Shown: positions 52,882 to 61,868, counted from the first letter of the stretch. The stretch is DNA of 64,000 nt from Micromonospora sp. PLK6-60 (GCF_019890675.1 NZ_JAIOAA010000005.1:1-64000), one strand, 5' to 3'. Translations and numbers: made by a program. The notes: generated from the letters alone by a model not told the origin.

Positions 52882-54231
52882 GTGCCCAACGAGCAGCTCC
52901 GGCGGATGGACGCCTTCACCTTCCCGTCCTTCTCCATCGATCTCGCCACCGGCGAGGCCTTGTTCGACTACGCCCTGACCGGCCCCGACGGCGAGCAGCG
53001 GTTCACCGAGGTGATCACGCTGCCGTTGCCGGCCGAGCCGCCCTCGGACGAGACGGTGGCCGCCCTGGAACGGGTGCTGGAACTGCTGCACGTGGTCGCC
53101 GGGGTGAGCTACTACAAGGCCGCCGCGCCGCGCCGGCTGGTGCTGCCGACGCCGCTGAACGCGGCCGCCGTCGAGCTGGTCACGGCCGTCTACACCAAGG
53201 GCCTCGCCGAGTACGCCTACCGCAACCAGCTGCCGCACGTGCTCCAGCTGCGCCCCGAGGTCCCCACCGGCTCGGTGGCGCCGGCCGCGCCGCTGGACAA
53301 CTCGGACCGGCGCCCGCTGTCGGCCGTCGGCGGTGGCAAGGACTCGATCGTCACCCTGGAGGCGCTGCGCCGGGCCGGCTTCGACCCGGTGCCCTTCTCG
53401 GTCAACCCGAACCACGTGATCGTCTCGGTCAACGAGGCGTCCGGGCTGCCCGCGCTGGCCGCCCGCCGGCGGATCGACCCGGTGCTGTTCGACCTGAACG
53501 CGGCCGGCGCGCGGAACGGGCACATCCCGGTCACCGCGATCAACTCGCTGATCGCGGTCGCCACCGCGGTGCTGCACGGGCTCGGCCCGGTGGTGATGTC
53601 CAACGAGCGCTCGGCGTCGGACCCGAACCTGGTCTGGGACGGCCACGAGATCAACCACCAGTGGTCCAAGGGCGTCGAGGCGGAGGGCCTGCTGCGGGCG
53701 GCGCTGGCCGAGCACGCCGGGCTCACCGAACCGTACTTCTCCCTGCTGCGCTCGCTGTCGGAGCTGCACATCGCCCGGCTCTTCGCCGCCATCGACCGCT
53801 ACGACGCCGTGGTGACCAGCTGCAACGCCGCGTTCAAGCTGCGTGACCCGAGCGAGCGCTGGTGCCGGAACTGCCCGAAGTGCCGGTTCGTCTTCCTGGC
53901 CATGGCGCCGTTCATGCCCCGGGAGCGGGTGGTCGGCATCTTCGGCGGTGACCTGCTGGCCGACGAGACCCAACTCCCCGGCTACCGGGAGCTGCTCGGC
54001 GTGGACGGGCACAAGCCGTTCGAGTGCGTCGGCGAGGTCGAGGAGTCGGTGGTGGCGCTGAGCCTCCTCGCCGAGCAGCCCGAGTGGCGCGACGCCCCGG
54101 TGGTCCGCGCCCTCGCCGCCGCCGTACCGGAAACCGCCTGGTCCACGGCGGCCACCTCCGACGTCTTCACCCCCGGCGGCCCCAACCACATCCCCCCGGC
54201 CTACGCCAAAACCCTCGAATCCCTCACCTGA
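52882..54231 (+). CDS. murL: UDP-MurNAc-L-Ala-L-Glu epimerase (MurL)
   Basis: 449 residues from GTG 52882. The PP-loop-like ATP-site AVGGGKDSIVTLEALRRAG, then NPNHVIVSVNEASGL, MSNERSASDPNL, GHEINHQWSKG and WCRNCPKCRFVFLAMAPF are the conserved blocks of MurL, which uses ATP to invert the terminal L-Glu of UDP-MurNAc-L-Ala-L-Glu to D-Glu. Together with divergent murD2 (87-base gap) it supplies D-Glu in the stem peptide without a glutamate racemase step. The CxxC pair may bind metal. It ends 36 bases before a palindromic terminator. Confidence 0.9.
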   Translation: MPNEQLRRMDAFTFPSFSIDLATGEALFDYALTGPDGEQRFTEVITLPLPAEPPSDETVAALERVLELLHVVAGVSYYKAAAPRRLVLPTPLNAAAVELVTAVYTKGLAEYAYRNQLPHVLQLRPEVPTGSVAPAAPLDNSDRRPLSAVGGGKDSIVTLEALRRAGFDPVPFSVNPNHVIVSVNEASGLPALAARRRIDPVLFDLNAAGARNGHIPVTAINSLIAVATAVLHGLGPVVMSNERSASDPNLVWDGHEINHQWSKGVEAEGLLRAALAEHAGLTEPYFSLLRSLSELHIARLFAAIDRYDAVVTSCNAAFKLRDPSERWCRNCPKCRFVFLAMAPFMPRERVVGIFGGDLLADETQLPGYRELLGVDGHKPFECVGEVEESVVALSLLAEQPEWRDAPVVRALAAAVPETAWSTAATSDVFTPGGPNHIPPAYAKTLESLT

Positions 54232-54267
54232 CCCACCCCGCCCTGCGAGACCCGCCCCCGCCTGATC

Positions 54268-54330
54268 CGTTGATCATGGAGTTAGCGGCGGGAAATGCCC
54301 GTTTCGACGCCGCTAACTCCATGATCAACG
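54268..54330. terminator. Palindromic repeat acting as a bidirectional terminator
   Basis: Arms 54268-54290 and 54308-54330 are perfect reverse complements over 23 bases (core TTGATCATGGAGTTAGCGGC) around a 17-base loop, between convergent murL and the PucR gene. I recall this core as frequent between genes in Micromonosporaceae, so it is probably a dispersed repeat family as well as a terminator. Confidence 0.82.
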
Positions 54331-54371
54331 CGCGGGGGGACGCGGCGGGGACGCGCGTGGGCGGGGCGGGG

Positions 54372-56081
54372 TCAGGGGGTGCGGATGGCGTCCAGGGCCA
54401 GCAGGGCTACGTGGAGGGAGAGGCAGGTCTCCACCGAGTCGAGGTCGGCGTCGAGGATCCGGGCGATGCGGGCCAGCCGCTCGTAGAACGCGGGCCGGGA
54501 CAGGTGCGCCGCGCCGGCCGCCGCGGACTTGTTGCGGCCCTGGTCGAGATACGCCCGCAGGGTGCCCAGCAACTGCTCCCGGGGATGCTGGGCGTCGTGC
54601 GCCAGCAGCGCGCCGAGCTCCCGCTCGACGAAGGTCTGCACCCGTGGCTCGTCGCGCAGCAGGTGCAGCAGCCCGGTGAGCCCCACCTGCGGCAGCCGGA
54701 CGATCGGCAGGTCCCGCCGGTCCCGCCGGGCCGCGTCGGCGATCTGCCGCGCCTCGACCAGGGACCGGCCGGCCTCCCGCAGACTGCCGACCCCGGCACC
54801 GGCGGCGACGATCACCGAGCCGGCCCGCCCGGCGGCAGCCTCGCCGCGCAGCCGGCGCAGGGCGGTGGCGAACGCCAGCAACGCCCGCTCCTCGGCGGCC
54901 GGGTCGGGCAGGGCGACCAGCGCGCCCACCGCCTGGTCGTCGACCGCGCTGGTCAACGCGGTGAGCTTGGCCTCGCGCAACGCCTGGCCGACCGCCTCGG
55001 CGAGATCCCGTAGCCGGGCCGGGCCGGCCGCCGGGGTCTCCGCCGGCAGGCCGCTCTCCCCGGTCGGGGCGTCCTCGGGTTCGTCGGCGCGGTGCCGGAC
55101 CACCACGCCGACCAGATGCCGCCGCTCCAGGGTCACCCCGAGCGCCTTGGCCCGCAGCGCCACCTCGTCCACCGGCCGGGAGTGGTCCAGCAGCGCGGTG
55201 AGCAGGGTGCGGTGGATCTGCCGCTCCAGCCCCTCGACGTCCCGGCGGATCAGCCGGCCCAGCGCCAGCGTCGAGGCGGCCCGCTCCACCAGGATGGTCA
55301 GCCGGGTCGGCGGCTCCCCCGCCGCCCGCGCGCCCGGGCCGGCACCGGCCAGGTCACCCCCGCCCGGCCAGCGCAGCAGCAGCCGCCCCCAGTCCTCGCC
55401 CCGGGCCCCGACGGTGGTCACCAGCCACCCGCTGTCCGCGTGGTACGCGGTGCGGCCCGCCGGCCGGACCCGCCGGGAGTGCAGCTCCCACCCGTCCAGC
55501 AGCAGCTCCGCGTTCTCCCCCGCCGGGTCGTACGCAAGCACCTGCCGGGACAGGTTCTCCAGCACCACCGGGCACCCGGACAGCTCGGCGGCCTGCCGGA
55601 TCACCTCGGCCGGCCCGGCCCCCTCCACCGACAGCTCGGTGAACCGCTGGTGGATCTCCTCGGTCGCCCGCAGCTCGGTGAGCTGGGCGTCCACGATCAG
55701 CGCGTGCACCGCCTCGGTGATCCGCACGAACGGGGTGGCCCGGCGCAGCTCGACCAGCGGCAGCCCGCGCCGCTCGGCGGCGGCGGCCATCACCCGGGGC
55801 ACCCCGCTGACGTACCGGCGGCCCAGCTCGACCACCAGGCCGGAGACGCCGACGTCGGCCAGGTCGCCGATGAACGCGCGCAGCCCGGCGTCGTCGGCGG
55901 GCAGCCCGATACCGGTGGTGAGCACCAGCTCCCCGCCGCCGAGCAGGGTGGCGATGTCCGGCACCTCGGCCACGTGCACCCACCGGACAGGCCCGTCCAG
56001 CCCGCCCTCGCCGGCCACCAGGCGCGGGGCGCCGTGCCGGACCGGATCGAGCGCGAGCACCTCACGGACGGTAGGGAACAC
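54372..56081 (-). CDS. PucR-family transcriptional regulator
   Basis: 569 residues from GTG 56081. The N-terminal PucR domain (TVREVLALDPVRHGAPRLVAG; LLGGGELVLTTGIGLP) is followed by a GGDEF-like/CdaR middle region and a C-terminal HTH_30: LLGTLRAYLDQGRNKSAAAGAAHLSRPAFYERLARI. Relatives control purine, GABA or nitrogen-source catabolism. A TAGCGT box 7 bases before the GTG suggests a leaderless message; a GTG at 56090 is the alternative. It stands alone and its targets are not obvious. Confidence 0.88.
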   Translation of the reverse strand: MFPTVREVLALDPVRHGAPRLVAGEGGLDGPVRWVHVAEVPDIATLLGGGELVLTTGIGLPADDAGLRAFIGDLADVGVSGLVVELGRRYVSGVPRVMAAAAERRGLPLVELRRATPFVRITEAVHALIVDAQLTELRATEEIHQRFTELSVEGAGPAEVIRQAAELSGCPVVLENLSRQVLAYDPAGENAELLLDGWELHSRRVRPAGRTAYHADSGWLVTTVGARGEDWGRLLLRWPGGGDLAGAGPGARAAGEPPTRLTILVERAASTLALGRLIRRDVEGLERQIHRTLLTALLDHSRPVDEVALRAKALGVTLERRHLVGVVVRHRADEPEDAPTGESGLPAETPAAGPARLRDLAEAVGQALREAKLTALTSAVDDQAVGALVALPDPAAEERALLAFATALRRLRGEAAAGRAGSVIVAAGAGVGSLREAGRSLVEARQIADAARRDRRDLPIVRLPQVGLTGLLHLLRDEPRVQTFVERELGALLAHDAQHPREQLLGTLRAYLDQGRNKSAAAGAAHLSRPAFYERLARIARILDADLDSVETCLSLHVALLALDAIRTP

Positions 56082-56128
56082 GGGCGACACGCTACCGTCC
56101 GTGACGCCCGCCGGAAACGGCGGCGCGG

Positions 56129-56938
56129 TCAGAGCGGATCGTCGCGCCCCAACTCCCAGCAGGCCACCGCGGTGGCGGCGGCGACGTTGAGCGAGTCGAC
56201 GCCGCGCCGCATCGGGATCACCACCCGTACGTCGCTGGCGTCCATCGCCGCCCCGGTCAGGCCGGCCCCCTCCGCGCCCATCAGCAGCGCGGCCCGGGCC
56301 CGCTGGTCGGCGGTGAGCCGCTGGATGGGCACCGCGTCCGGGGCGGGGGTCATCGCCAGCACGGTGAAACCGGCCGTGCGGACCTGCCCGAGCGCGTCCG
56401 GCCAGGGCTCCAGCTTCGCGTACGGGATGGCGAAGACCTCGCCCATGCTGACCCGTACGCTGCGCCGGTAGAGCGGGTCGGCGCAGGTCGGCGAGAGCAG
56501 CACCGCGTCCACGCCCAGCCCGGCCACGGCCCGGAAGATCGCGCCGAGGTTGGTGTGGTTGTTGACGTCCTCCAGGATCACCACCCGGCCGGCCGCGGCG
56601 AGCACCTCGGCGGCGGTGGGCAGCGGGGTGCGGTGGAACGAGCCGAGCACCCCCCGGTGCACGTGGAAGCCGGTGGCCCGTTGCAGCACCTGCTGGCTGG
56701 CCGCGTAGACCGGCGCGTCCCCGGTGTCCAGGTCGGCGAGCTGGTCCACCCGCTTCGCGTCGACCAGGTACGACCGGGCTGGGTAGCCGGCCCGCAGCGC
56801 CCGCCGCAGCACCAGCTCCCCCTCGGCGATGAACAGGCCGTGCGGGGGCTCCCAGCGGGTACGCAGCTCGACGTCGGTCAGCGCGCGGTAGTCGGCGATC
56901 CGCTGGTCGTCGGGGTCGGTGATCTCGTGGACGGGCAC
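56129..56938 (-). CDS. SpoU/TrmH-family RNA 2'-O-methyltransferase
   Basis: 269 residues from GTG 56938. An N-terminal substrate-binding part (LTDVELRTRWEPPHGLFIAEGELVLRRAL) precedes the knotted SPOUT domain with motif 1 ILEDVNNHTNLGAIFRAVAGLGVDAV, motif 2 LLMGAEGAGLT and motif 3 VVIPMRRGVDSLNVAAATAV. It transfers methyl from SAM to a ribose in rRNA or tRNA. CAGAAT six bases before the GTG suggests leaderless translation. It is divergent from the P-loop/TPR gene. Confidence 0.9.
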   Translation of the reverse strand: MPVHEITDPDDQRIADYRALTDVELRTRWEPPHGLFIAEGELVLRRALRAGYPARSYLVDAKRVDQLADLDTGDAPVYAASQQVLQRATGFHVHRGVLGSFHRTPLPTAAEVLAAAGRVVILEDVNNHTNLGAIFRAVAGLGVDAVLLSPTCADPLYRRSVRVSMGEVFAIPYAKLEPWPDALGQVRTAGFTVLAMTPAPDAVPIQRLTADQRARAALLMGAEGAGLTGAAMDASDVRVVIPMRRGVDSLNVAAATAVACWELGRDDPL

Positions 56939-57040
56939 CCGACGATTCTGCCTGCCCGGCCCGCACCGGCCGCCAACCGGTGGCCTGCTGCCGCTTTTCG
57001 TCGGTGGTGGCCGGTTGCTCACGCTCGATACGGTGCCGGC

Positions 57041-59413
57041 ATGCCTCAGTGGTGGGCCCGGGTGCTGGGCGGCCTGTGCGGCCTGGCGGTCGGTGGGTCC
57101 GCCGCGTGGAGCGCCGCGACCGAGGACAAGCCGGCCACCGTGGTGCTGGCCGGGGCTTTTGCCGCGACGGTGGGCGCGTTCGCGCCGACCGCGTACGAGC
57201 GGCTCACGGCAGGGCGGCGGCGGGTGGACTTCCGGGCGGTGGCCGCGGTGCCACCGGCGTCGGTGACCTGGCTGCTGAACCCGTGGCACGAGGTCGTTCC
57301 GTTCCGGGGCCGGGAGACGGAACGCGAGCGGCTGTTGGCCTGGTGCGCCGACCGGGGCGAGTCACCGATCCGGCTGGTCTTCGCCCCGGGCGGCTACGGC
57401 AAGACCCGGCTGGCGCTGCGGCTGACCACGCAGCTCACCGCCCAGGGGTGGCAGTGCGTGCCGGTGCGGCCGGGGCAGGAGCACGAGGCGGCGCGACGCG
57501 CGGCGGCCGACGACGCGCCGGGCCGGCTGCTGCTGGTGGTGGACTACGCCGACGCCCGCGTACCCGACGGTCTGGCGCAGTTGCTGGCGACGGCCGTGCG
57601 GCGGCGCGCGGACCGGGTCCGGGTGCTGCTGCTGGCCCGGACGGCGGGGCCGTGGTGGACGTCGCTGTCGGCCACCGCCGGGGATCACGCGGCGCTGTTG
57701 GACGCGGTGACCACCGACCGGCGCAACCTGATGCCGTTGGCCGCGCAGCTGGACACCCGCGCCCCCGGCGAGGTGGTGGCCCACGCGGCGGAGGTGTTCG
57801 CCCGCCGGCTCAACCGGCCGATGCCGGACCTGCCGGATCACACTTACCAGGAGGACGCGCCCGTGCTGCGGCTGCACGCGGCGGCCCTGGTGGCGGTGCT
57901 GGGCGGCCCGGCCGACGGCTACGGCCGGGGCGACGCGATCGGCGAGGTGCTGGGCCACGAGCGGCGCTACTGGCGCGACGCCGCCCGGCGGCAGCGGGTG
58001 GACCTGCCCGCCGACGAGGAGCAGGCCGACGCCCTGCTGGCCCGGGTGGTCGGGGTGGCGGCCCTGCTCGGCGCCGACGACGAACCGGCCGCCGCCGCCC
58101 TGGTCCGGCACGCCGCGCCGGCCGCCGCGGCCGACCAGGACAGCTGCCACCGATGGGTACGCTGGCTCTACCGCCTCTACCCGGCCGAAGCCGGGGCCAC
58201 GGCGGGTCGGCTGGGCACCCTCCAGCCGGACCTGCTCGCCGAGCACCTGGCGGTGCGGGCGCTGGCCGGCTGCACCGCGGCGGAACGGACGGCGCTGTTC
58301 GGCCGACTCGCCGTCGGGCAGGCGGTGCAGGCGTTGACCGTGCTGGGCCGGGCCGCCGCCGACCGGGTCGCGGCCGGCCACGCCGAGGTGGACGGCTTCA
58401 TCGACGAGGCGCTCGCGGCGGACGTGCCGACGATGGCCGAGGCGGTGGTGCGGGTGGCGGTCCAGTTTCCCGGCCGCTACGCCGCCCGGATGACCGCCCT
58501 GCTGACCGACGCGCCGCCGCGGGACCTGCGGTGGCTGCGACGCCTCGCGGAGCGGGTGCCCTACCCGTCGCTGGAGCTGACCGGGCTGGCGTTGGCACTG
58601 ACCACCGCGATCACCAACAGCGACGCGAGCGCCTCGACGGCGGACCGCGCAATCTGGCGCGGTAACCACGCCGTCCGATTGGCGGCGGCCGGGCGTCGCG
58701 CCGAGGCGCTCACCAGCAGCGCCCAGGCCGTCGCCCTGCGTCGCGAACTGGTGGAACGCAACCGCGAAGCCCACCTACCCAACCTGGCAAGATCGCTGAA
58801 CAACCACGCCGTCCAGAAGGCGGAAGCCGGCCAACGGGCCGAAGCGCTCGCCACCAGCACCGAAGCCGTCACCCTGTACCGCGAACTGGCGAAACGTAAC
58901 CGCGACGCCCACCTATCCGACCTGGCAATGGCGCTGGTCAACCACGCCATCCGACAAGCGGAAGCCGGCCAACGCGACGAGGCGCTCGCCACCAGCACCC
59001 AAGCCGTCGACCTGCACCGCGAACTGGCGAAACGCAACCGCGACGCCCACCTACCCAACCTGGCGGGATCGCTGAACAACCACGCCATCCGACAAGCGGA
59101 AGCCGGCCAACGCGACGAGGCGCTCGCCACCAGCATCCAAGCCGTCACCCTGTACCGCGAACTGGCGAAACGCAACCGCGACGCCCACCTACCCAACCTG
59201 GCAAGATCGCTGTGGGCCGTGGGGTGGGTCACCGAGCTGCTCGGCGCTCGGGAGCACACTCGACAGGCGATCGAGGCGACCACCGAAGCCGTACGCCTCT
59301 TTGACGAGGTCGCCGCGTTCGAACCAGATGCCTATGCCGCACTGCGGGACGGAGCGGCTACCACCCTCCAGAAGCTGATCGACAACGATCAAGGCCCTCC
59401 AGCGGCGCGCTGA
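57041..59413 (+). CDS. Membrane-anchored STAND-like P-loop NTPase with TPR repeats
   Basis: 790 residues from ATG 57041. Two short N-terminal hydrophobic segments (about 5-25 and 30-50) suggest membrane anchoring. A P-loop domain follows with Walker A FAPGGYGKTRLAL (Lys121) and Walker B LLLVVDYAD (Asp168), then a helical middle region. From about residue 548 there are tandem 46-residue TPR-like repeats (AGQRDEALATSTQAVDLHRE type) with an exact 138-base DNA period (58823, 58961, 59099). The layout of P-loop plus winged or helical region plus TPR sensor is that of STAND signalling ATPases. The ligand is unknown. The repeat part is less GC-rich than its surroundings. Confidence 0.8.
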   Translation: MPQWWARVLGGLCGLAVGGSAAWSAATEDKPATVVLAGAFAATVGAFAPTAYERLTAGRRRVDFRAVAAVPPASVTWLLNPWHEVVPFRGRETERERLLAWCADRGESPIRLVFAPGGYGKTRLALRLTTQLTAQGWQCVPVRPGQEHEAARRAAADDAPGRLLLVVDYADARVPDGLAQLLATAVRRRADRVRVLLLARTAGPWWTSLSATAGDHAALLDAVTTDRRNLMPLAAQLDTRAPGEVVAHAAEVFARRLNRPMPDLPDHTYQEDAPVLRLHAAALVAVLGGPADGYGRGDAIGEVLGHERRYWRDAARRQRVDLPADEEQADALLARVVGVAALLGADDEPAAAALVRHAAPAAAADQDSCHRWVRWLYRLYPAEAGATAGRLGTLQPDLLAEHLAVRALAGCTAAERTALFGRLAVGQAVQALTVLGRAAADRVAAGHAEVDGFIDEALAADVPTMAEAVVRVAVQFPGRYAARMTALLTDAPPRDLRWLRRLAERVPYPSLELTGLALALTTAITNSDASASTADRAIWRGNHAVRLAAAGRRAEALTSSAQAVALRRELVERNREAHLPNLARSLNNHAVQKAEAGQRAEALATSTEAVTLYRELAKRNRDAHLSDLAMALVNHAIRQAEAGQRDEALATSTQAVDLHRELAKRNRDAHLPNLAGSLNNHAIRQAEAGQRDEALATSIQAVTLYRELAKRNRDAHLPNLARSLWAVGWVTELLGAREHTRQAIEATTEAVRLFDEVAAFEPDAYAALRDGAATTLQKLIDNDQGPPAAR

Positions 59414-59440
59414 CGAGCCTCGACGGTGGGATCCGGGGGG

Positions 59441-59626
59441 CTACCGCCGGGTCGACGTCACGAACGCCTGCCAGGCGGTCGGGGCGAAGGCGAGCACCGG
59501 GCCGGACGGGTCCTTGCTGTCGCGGACCACGACGACACCGGGCAGGTTGCCGGCCACCTCGACGCACTCACCGCCACTCGTGCCGCTGCGGGTCGACTTC
59601 TTCCACCGCGCGTTACTGAGGTCCAT
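59441..59626 (-). CDS. DUF397 family small protein
   Basis: 61 residues from ATG 59626: DLSNARWKKSTRSGTSGGEC, then VEVAGNLPGVVVVRDSKDPSGPVL and FAPTAWQAF, the complete DUF397 pattern. These small proteins almost always follow an XRE/DUF5753 regulator and may act as its antagonist or partner, as in whiJ- and abaA-type loci of Streptomyces. It overlaps the regulator gene by 14 bases. Function is not established. Confidence 0.9.
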   Translation of the reverse strand: MDLSNARWKKSTRSGTSGGECVEVAGNLPGVVVVRDSKDPSGPVLAFAPTAWQAFVTSTRR

Positions 59627-60409
59627 GCTGGCTCTCCACTTCCTTGAGCAGGGCGACCGACAGGGCCTCCGGGAGCGCGACGCCCCGCACGCTCTCCCAT
59701 CTCGCCAGAAGCCTGGCGATGCCATCTTCACCATCGACATCCAAGCCGACAAGTTGGTTGTCCAGGTGGCCCATCCAACCGCCGTCCGCCGACCGGGCCA
59801 GCGCGAGCGGACCGGACAGCCCCACGTGTAGCCCGGCGTTGGCGGGAATCAGGTGGATGTGCACGTGCGGCAGCTCGGCCATCCGCAGCAGGTGGCCGAG
59901 CTGCTCCCCCATGATGGCGTCGGTGCGGCGTAGGGCCGGCTCGTCGATGACCGCGATGACCTGGGGCGGATGCACGCGGGCCAGCACCTCCTGGCGTTCC
60001 ATCCGGGCTTGCACCTGCTGCTCGACCTCCGCCTCGGGCTTGTGTCGTCGAAACGCAGCACCGCCCGGGCATAGTTTGCGGTCTGGAACAGCCCGGGCAC
60101 CAGCGTCGGGTTGAAGTAGCGGAGCTGCTCGGCACTGCGTTCCGCCTCCAGCCAGGGCTTGAACCACGACGGCTGGCCGTCGCGCTGGACCGCCCGGAGC
60201 AACGACTCGAACAGCCCGCCGGTGTCGAGCACCTCGTCCACCCGCTTGACGTACGGCAGGTCGACCGGGCGGGTGCCGGTCTCGACGGCGGAGACAGTGG
60301 ACGCCGAGTAGTTCGTGCGGCGGCCGAACTCCTCCTGACTCAGCCCGGCGAGCACCCGCACCCGGCGGAGCTGGACGCGAATGCGGTCGACGGTCAGCTC
60401 AGCTTCCAC
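59613..60409 (-). pseudogene. XRE-family regulator with DUF5753 domain, frameshifted
   Basis: The first part (from 60409) has a HTH, VRVLAGLSQEEFGRRTNYSASTVSAVETG, and enters DUF5753 at LVPGLFQTANYARAVLRFDDTSP. The rest (EAEVEQQVQARMERQEVL to LLKEVESQHGPQ) is in another frame. One extra base in the G run at 60036-60038 (C run on the coding strand) restores a 265-residue protein of normal length. It therefore either is a sequencing error or a fresh inactivation. The intact form would be a DNA-binding regulator working with the DUF397 protein encoded next. Confidence 0.85.
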
Positions 60410-60612
60410 TGTTCCTCCAGGAAATCACCAGGACCGCCGACCGCCGCCGGAAACGCGGGCCCGGCACCGGAACGGGATCACGAACCGGGTCAATGGCTTC
60501 CGACGGTAGTGGCCAGCTCACCAGACTGTCACCGTGCTGCGGCGAGTTGCGGCATCCGACGATCGCCGCGATCCCGCGGCCTGGTTCCCGCCCACGTCCC
60601 CCGGAGGTCGAG

Positions 60613-61002
60613 ATGCTGTGTCCGTTCCCCCGCTGCCCGCTGGCGACGCCACCCGCCGAGCCCGCGCCGGGGCCGGCGGTGACGGCGGCGCTGGCCATCG
60701 TGGGCCGGCCGCTGGACCTGACCAACGCCGCGATGACCGGCGGGCACGTCGGCCGCCGCCCACGCTGGCTCTGCGACAGGTGCGCCGACCCGTGGCCGTG
60801 CGCGCTCTTCCGGACGTACGTGGAAAGGCTCCTCCCCCGGACCGCGCTGATCCCGACGATCGCCGCGCTGCTGCGGCCCGCCATCAGCGACCTGCGGGGC
60901 CGGCCGGGGGGTCCGACGCCGCCGCAGATCGTCCGGCGGTTCCTCTGGTTCCTGCCGCTGACCGACGACGAGAGCCGGGCCCTGGCCCTGCGGCTGCGAT
61001 GA
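60613..61002 (+). CDS. Hypothetical Cys-rich small protein
   Basis: 129 residues from ATG 60613, with GGAGG five bases upstream. MLCPFPRCPLATP and WLCDRCADPWPC hold two pairs of cysteines that could bind zinc; the rest is mostly helical (PPQIVRRFLWFLPLTDDESRAL). I do not recognise a family. It is translationally coupled to the next gene (ATGA) and divergent from the XRE regulator across about 200 bases in which I see nothing specific. Confidence 0.72.
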   Translation: MLCPFPRCPLATPPAEPAPGPAVTAALAIVGRPLDLTNAAMTGGHVGRRPRWLCDRCADPWPCALFRTYVERLLPRTALIPTIAALLRPAISDLRGRPGGPTPPQIVRRFLWFLPLTDDESRALALRLR

Positions 61003-61244
61003 GCCGGCCGCCCGTGCCGCACGAGGCCATGCGACCGTTGTGGCGGTGCCGCAACTGTGGCGCGCCGTGGCCGTGCCAGCCGGCCCGGCTCGCCCTGCTG
61101 ATCGAGTACCGGCACGACCGGACCGCCCTGCTGGTCTATCTCGGCACGCTGCTGGTGGAGGCACGCGACCAGCTCGGGCAGCTCCATTCGCCGCCGCCCG
61201 ACCTGACCGAGCGGTTCCTCGGCTGGGCGCGGGCGCGGGGCTAA
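60999..61244 (+). CDS. Hypothetical small zinc-ribbon-like protein
   Basis: 81 residues from ATG 60999. RPLWRCRNCGAPWPCQPARLALLIEYRHD has a CxxC plus Cys, echoing the CDRCADPWPC of its neighbour, followed by LGTLLVEARDQLGQL and a FLGWARARG tail. Similar small proteins occur beside XRE/DUF397 pairs in Micromonosporaceae and are sometimes labelled flavin reductase, a label the sequence does not support. Its role may be as a partner in that regulatory module. Confidence 0.72.
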   Translation: MSRPPVPHEAMRPLWRCRNCGAPWPCQPARLALLIEYRHDRTALLVYLGTLLVEARDQLGQLHSPPPDLTERFLGWARARG

Positions 61245-61304
61245 GGTCGACGCGGCGCGGCGCGGGTCGGCGCGGCCAGCCTGCCCTGGCGTGCCGGTCG
61301 GGTG

Positions 61305-61868
61305 TCATGCCCGCCGGTAGCGCAGCAGCGTCGCGGTGCCGTCGAAGACCTCGGTGTCGATGAGGGACAGCTTCAGCCGCGGTGCCCCGGCCGGGAAGAC
61401 CGGCTTGCCGCCGCCGAGCACCACCGGATGCACGATGACCTGGTATTCGTCGATCAGGTCGAGCGCGGTCAGCGCGGCGGCGGCACCGGCACCGCCGGTC
61501 AGCAGCAGGTCGCCGCCGGGCTCCTCCTTCAGCGCGGTGACCTGCTTGGCGAGGTCACCGCCACCGATCACCCGCGCGTCGTGCTCCGCGCCGGTCAGGG
61601 TGCGGGACACCACGACCTTGGGGGTGCGCCGCCAGATCGGCGCGAAGGCCAAGTCGTGCGGGTCGGTGAACGTCGACTCGGGCCGGGGCCAGTACCAGGA
61701 CATCAGCTCCCAGACCTTGCGTCCGTAGACGAACGCGCCGGCCCGCTCGCTCAGGCCCAGCGAGTACGCCGACAGCTCCGAGCCCATGACCGGCCAGTCG
61801 AACTCGCCGTTCGGCCCCTCGATGAAGCCGTCGACCGACTGGTGCACCCAGTAGATGACCTTGCGCAT
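61305..61868 (-). CDS. RibD C-terminal / dihydrofolate-reductase-family protein
   Basis: 187 residues from ATG 61868 (GAGGAG upstream). It starts RKVIYWVHQSVDGFIEGPNGEFDW and has GAFVYGRKVWELM, DLLLTGGAGAAAALTALDLIDEY and HPVVLGGGKPVF. This is the NADPH-binding RibD C-terminal fold common in stand-alone actinobacterial proteins of unknown substrate, not true folate or riboflavin enzymes. It is convergent with the small Cys-rich gene and divergent from the kinase-like gene. Confidence 0.88.
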   Translation of the reverse strand: MRKVIYWVHQSVDGFIEGPNGEFDWPVMGSELSAYSLGLSERAGAFVYGRKVWELMSWYWPRPESTFTDPHDLAFAPIWRRTPKVVVSRTLTGAEHDARVIGGGDLAKQVTALKEEPGGDLLLTGGAGAAAALTALDLIDEYQVIVHPVVLGGGKPVFPAGAPRLKLSLIDTEVFDGTATLLRYRRA

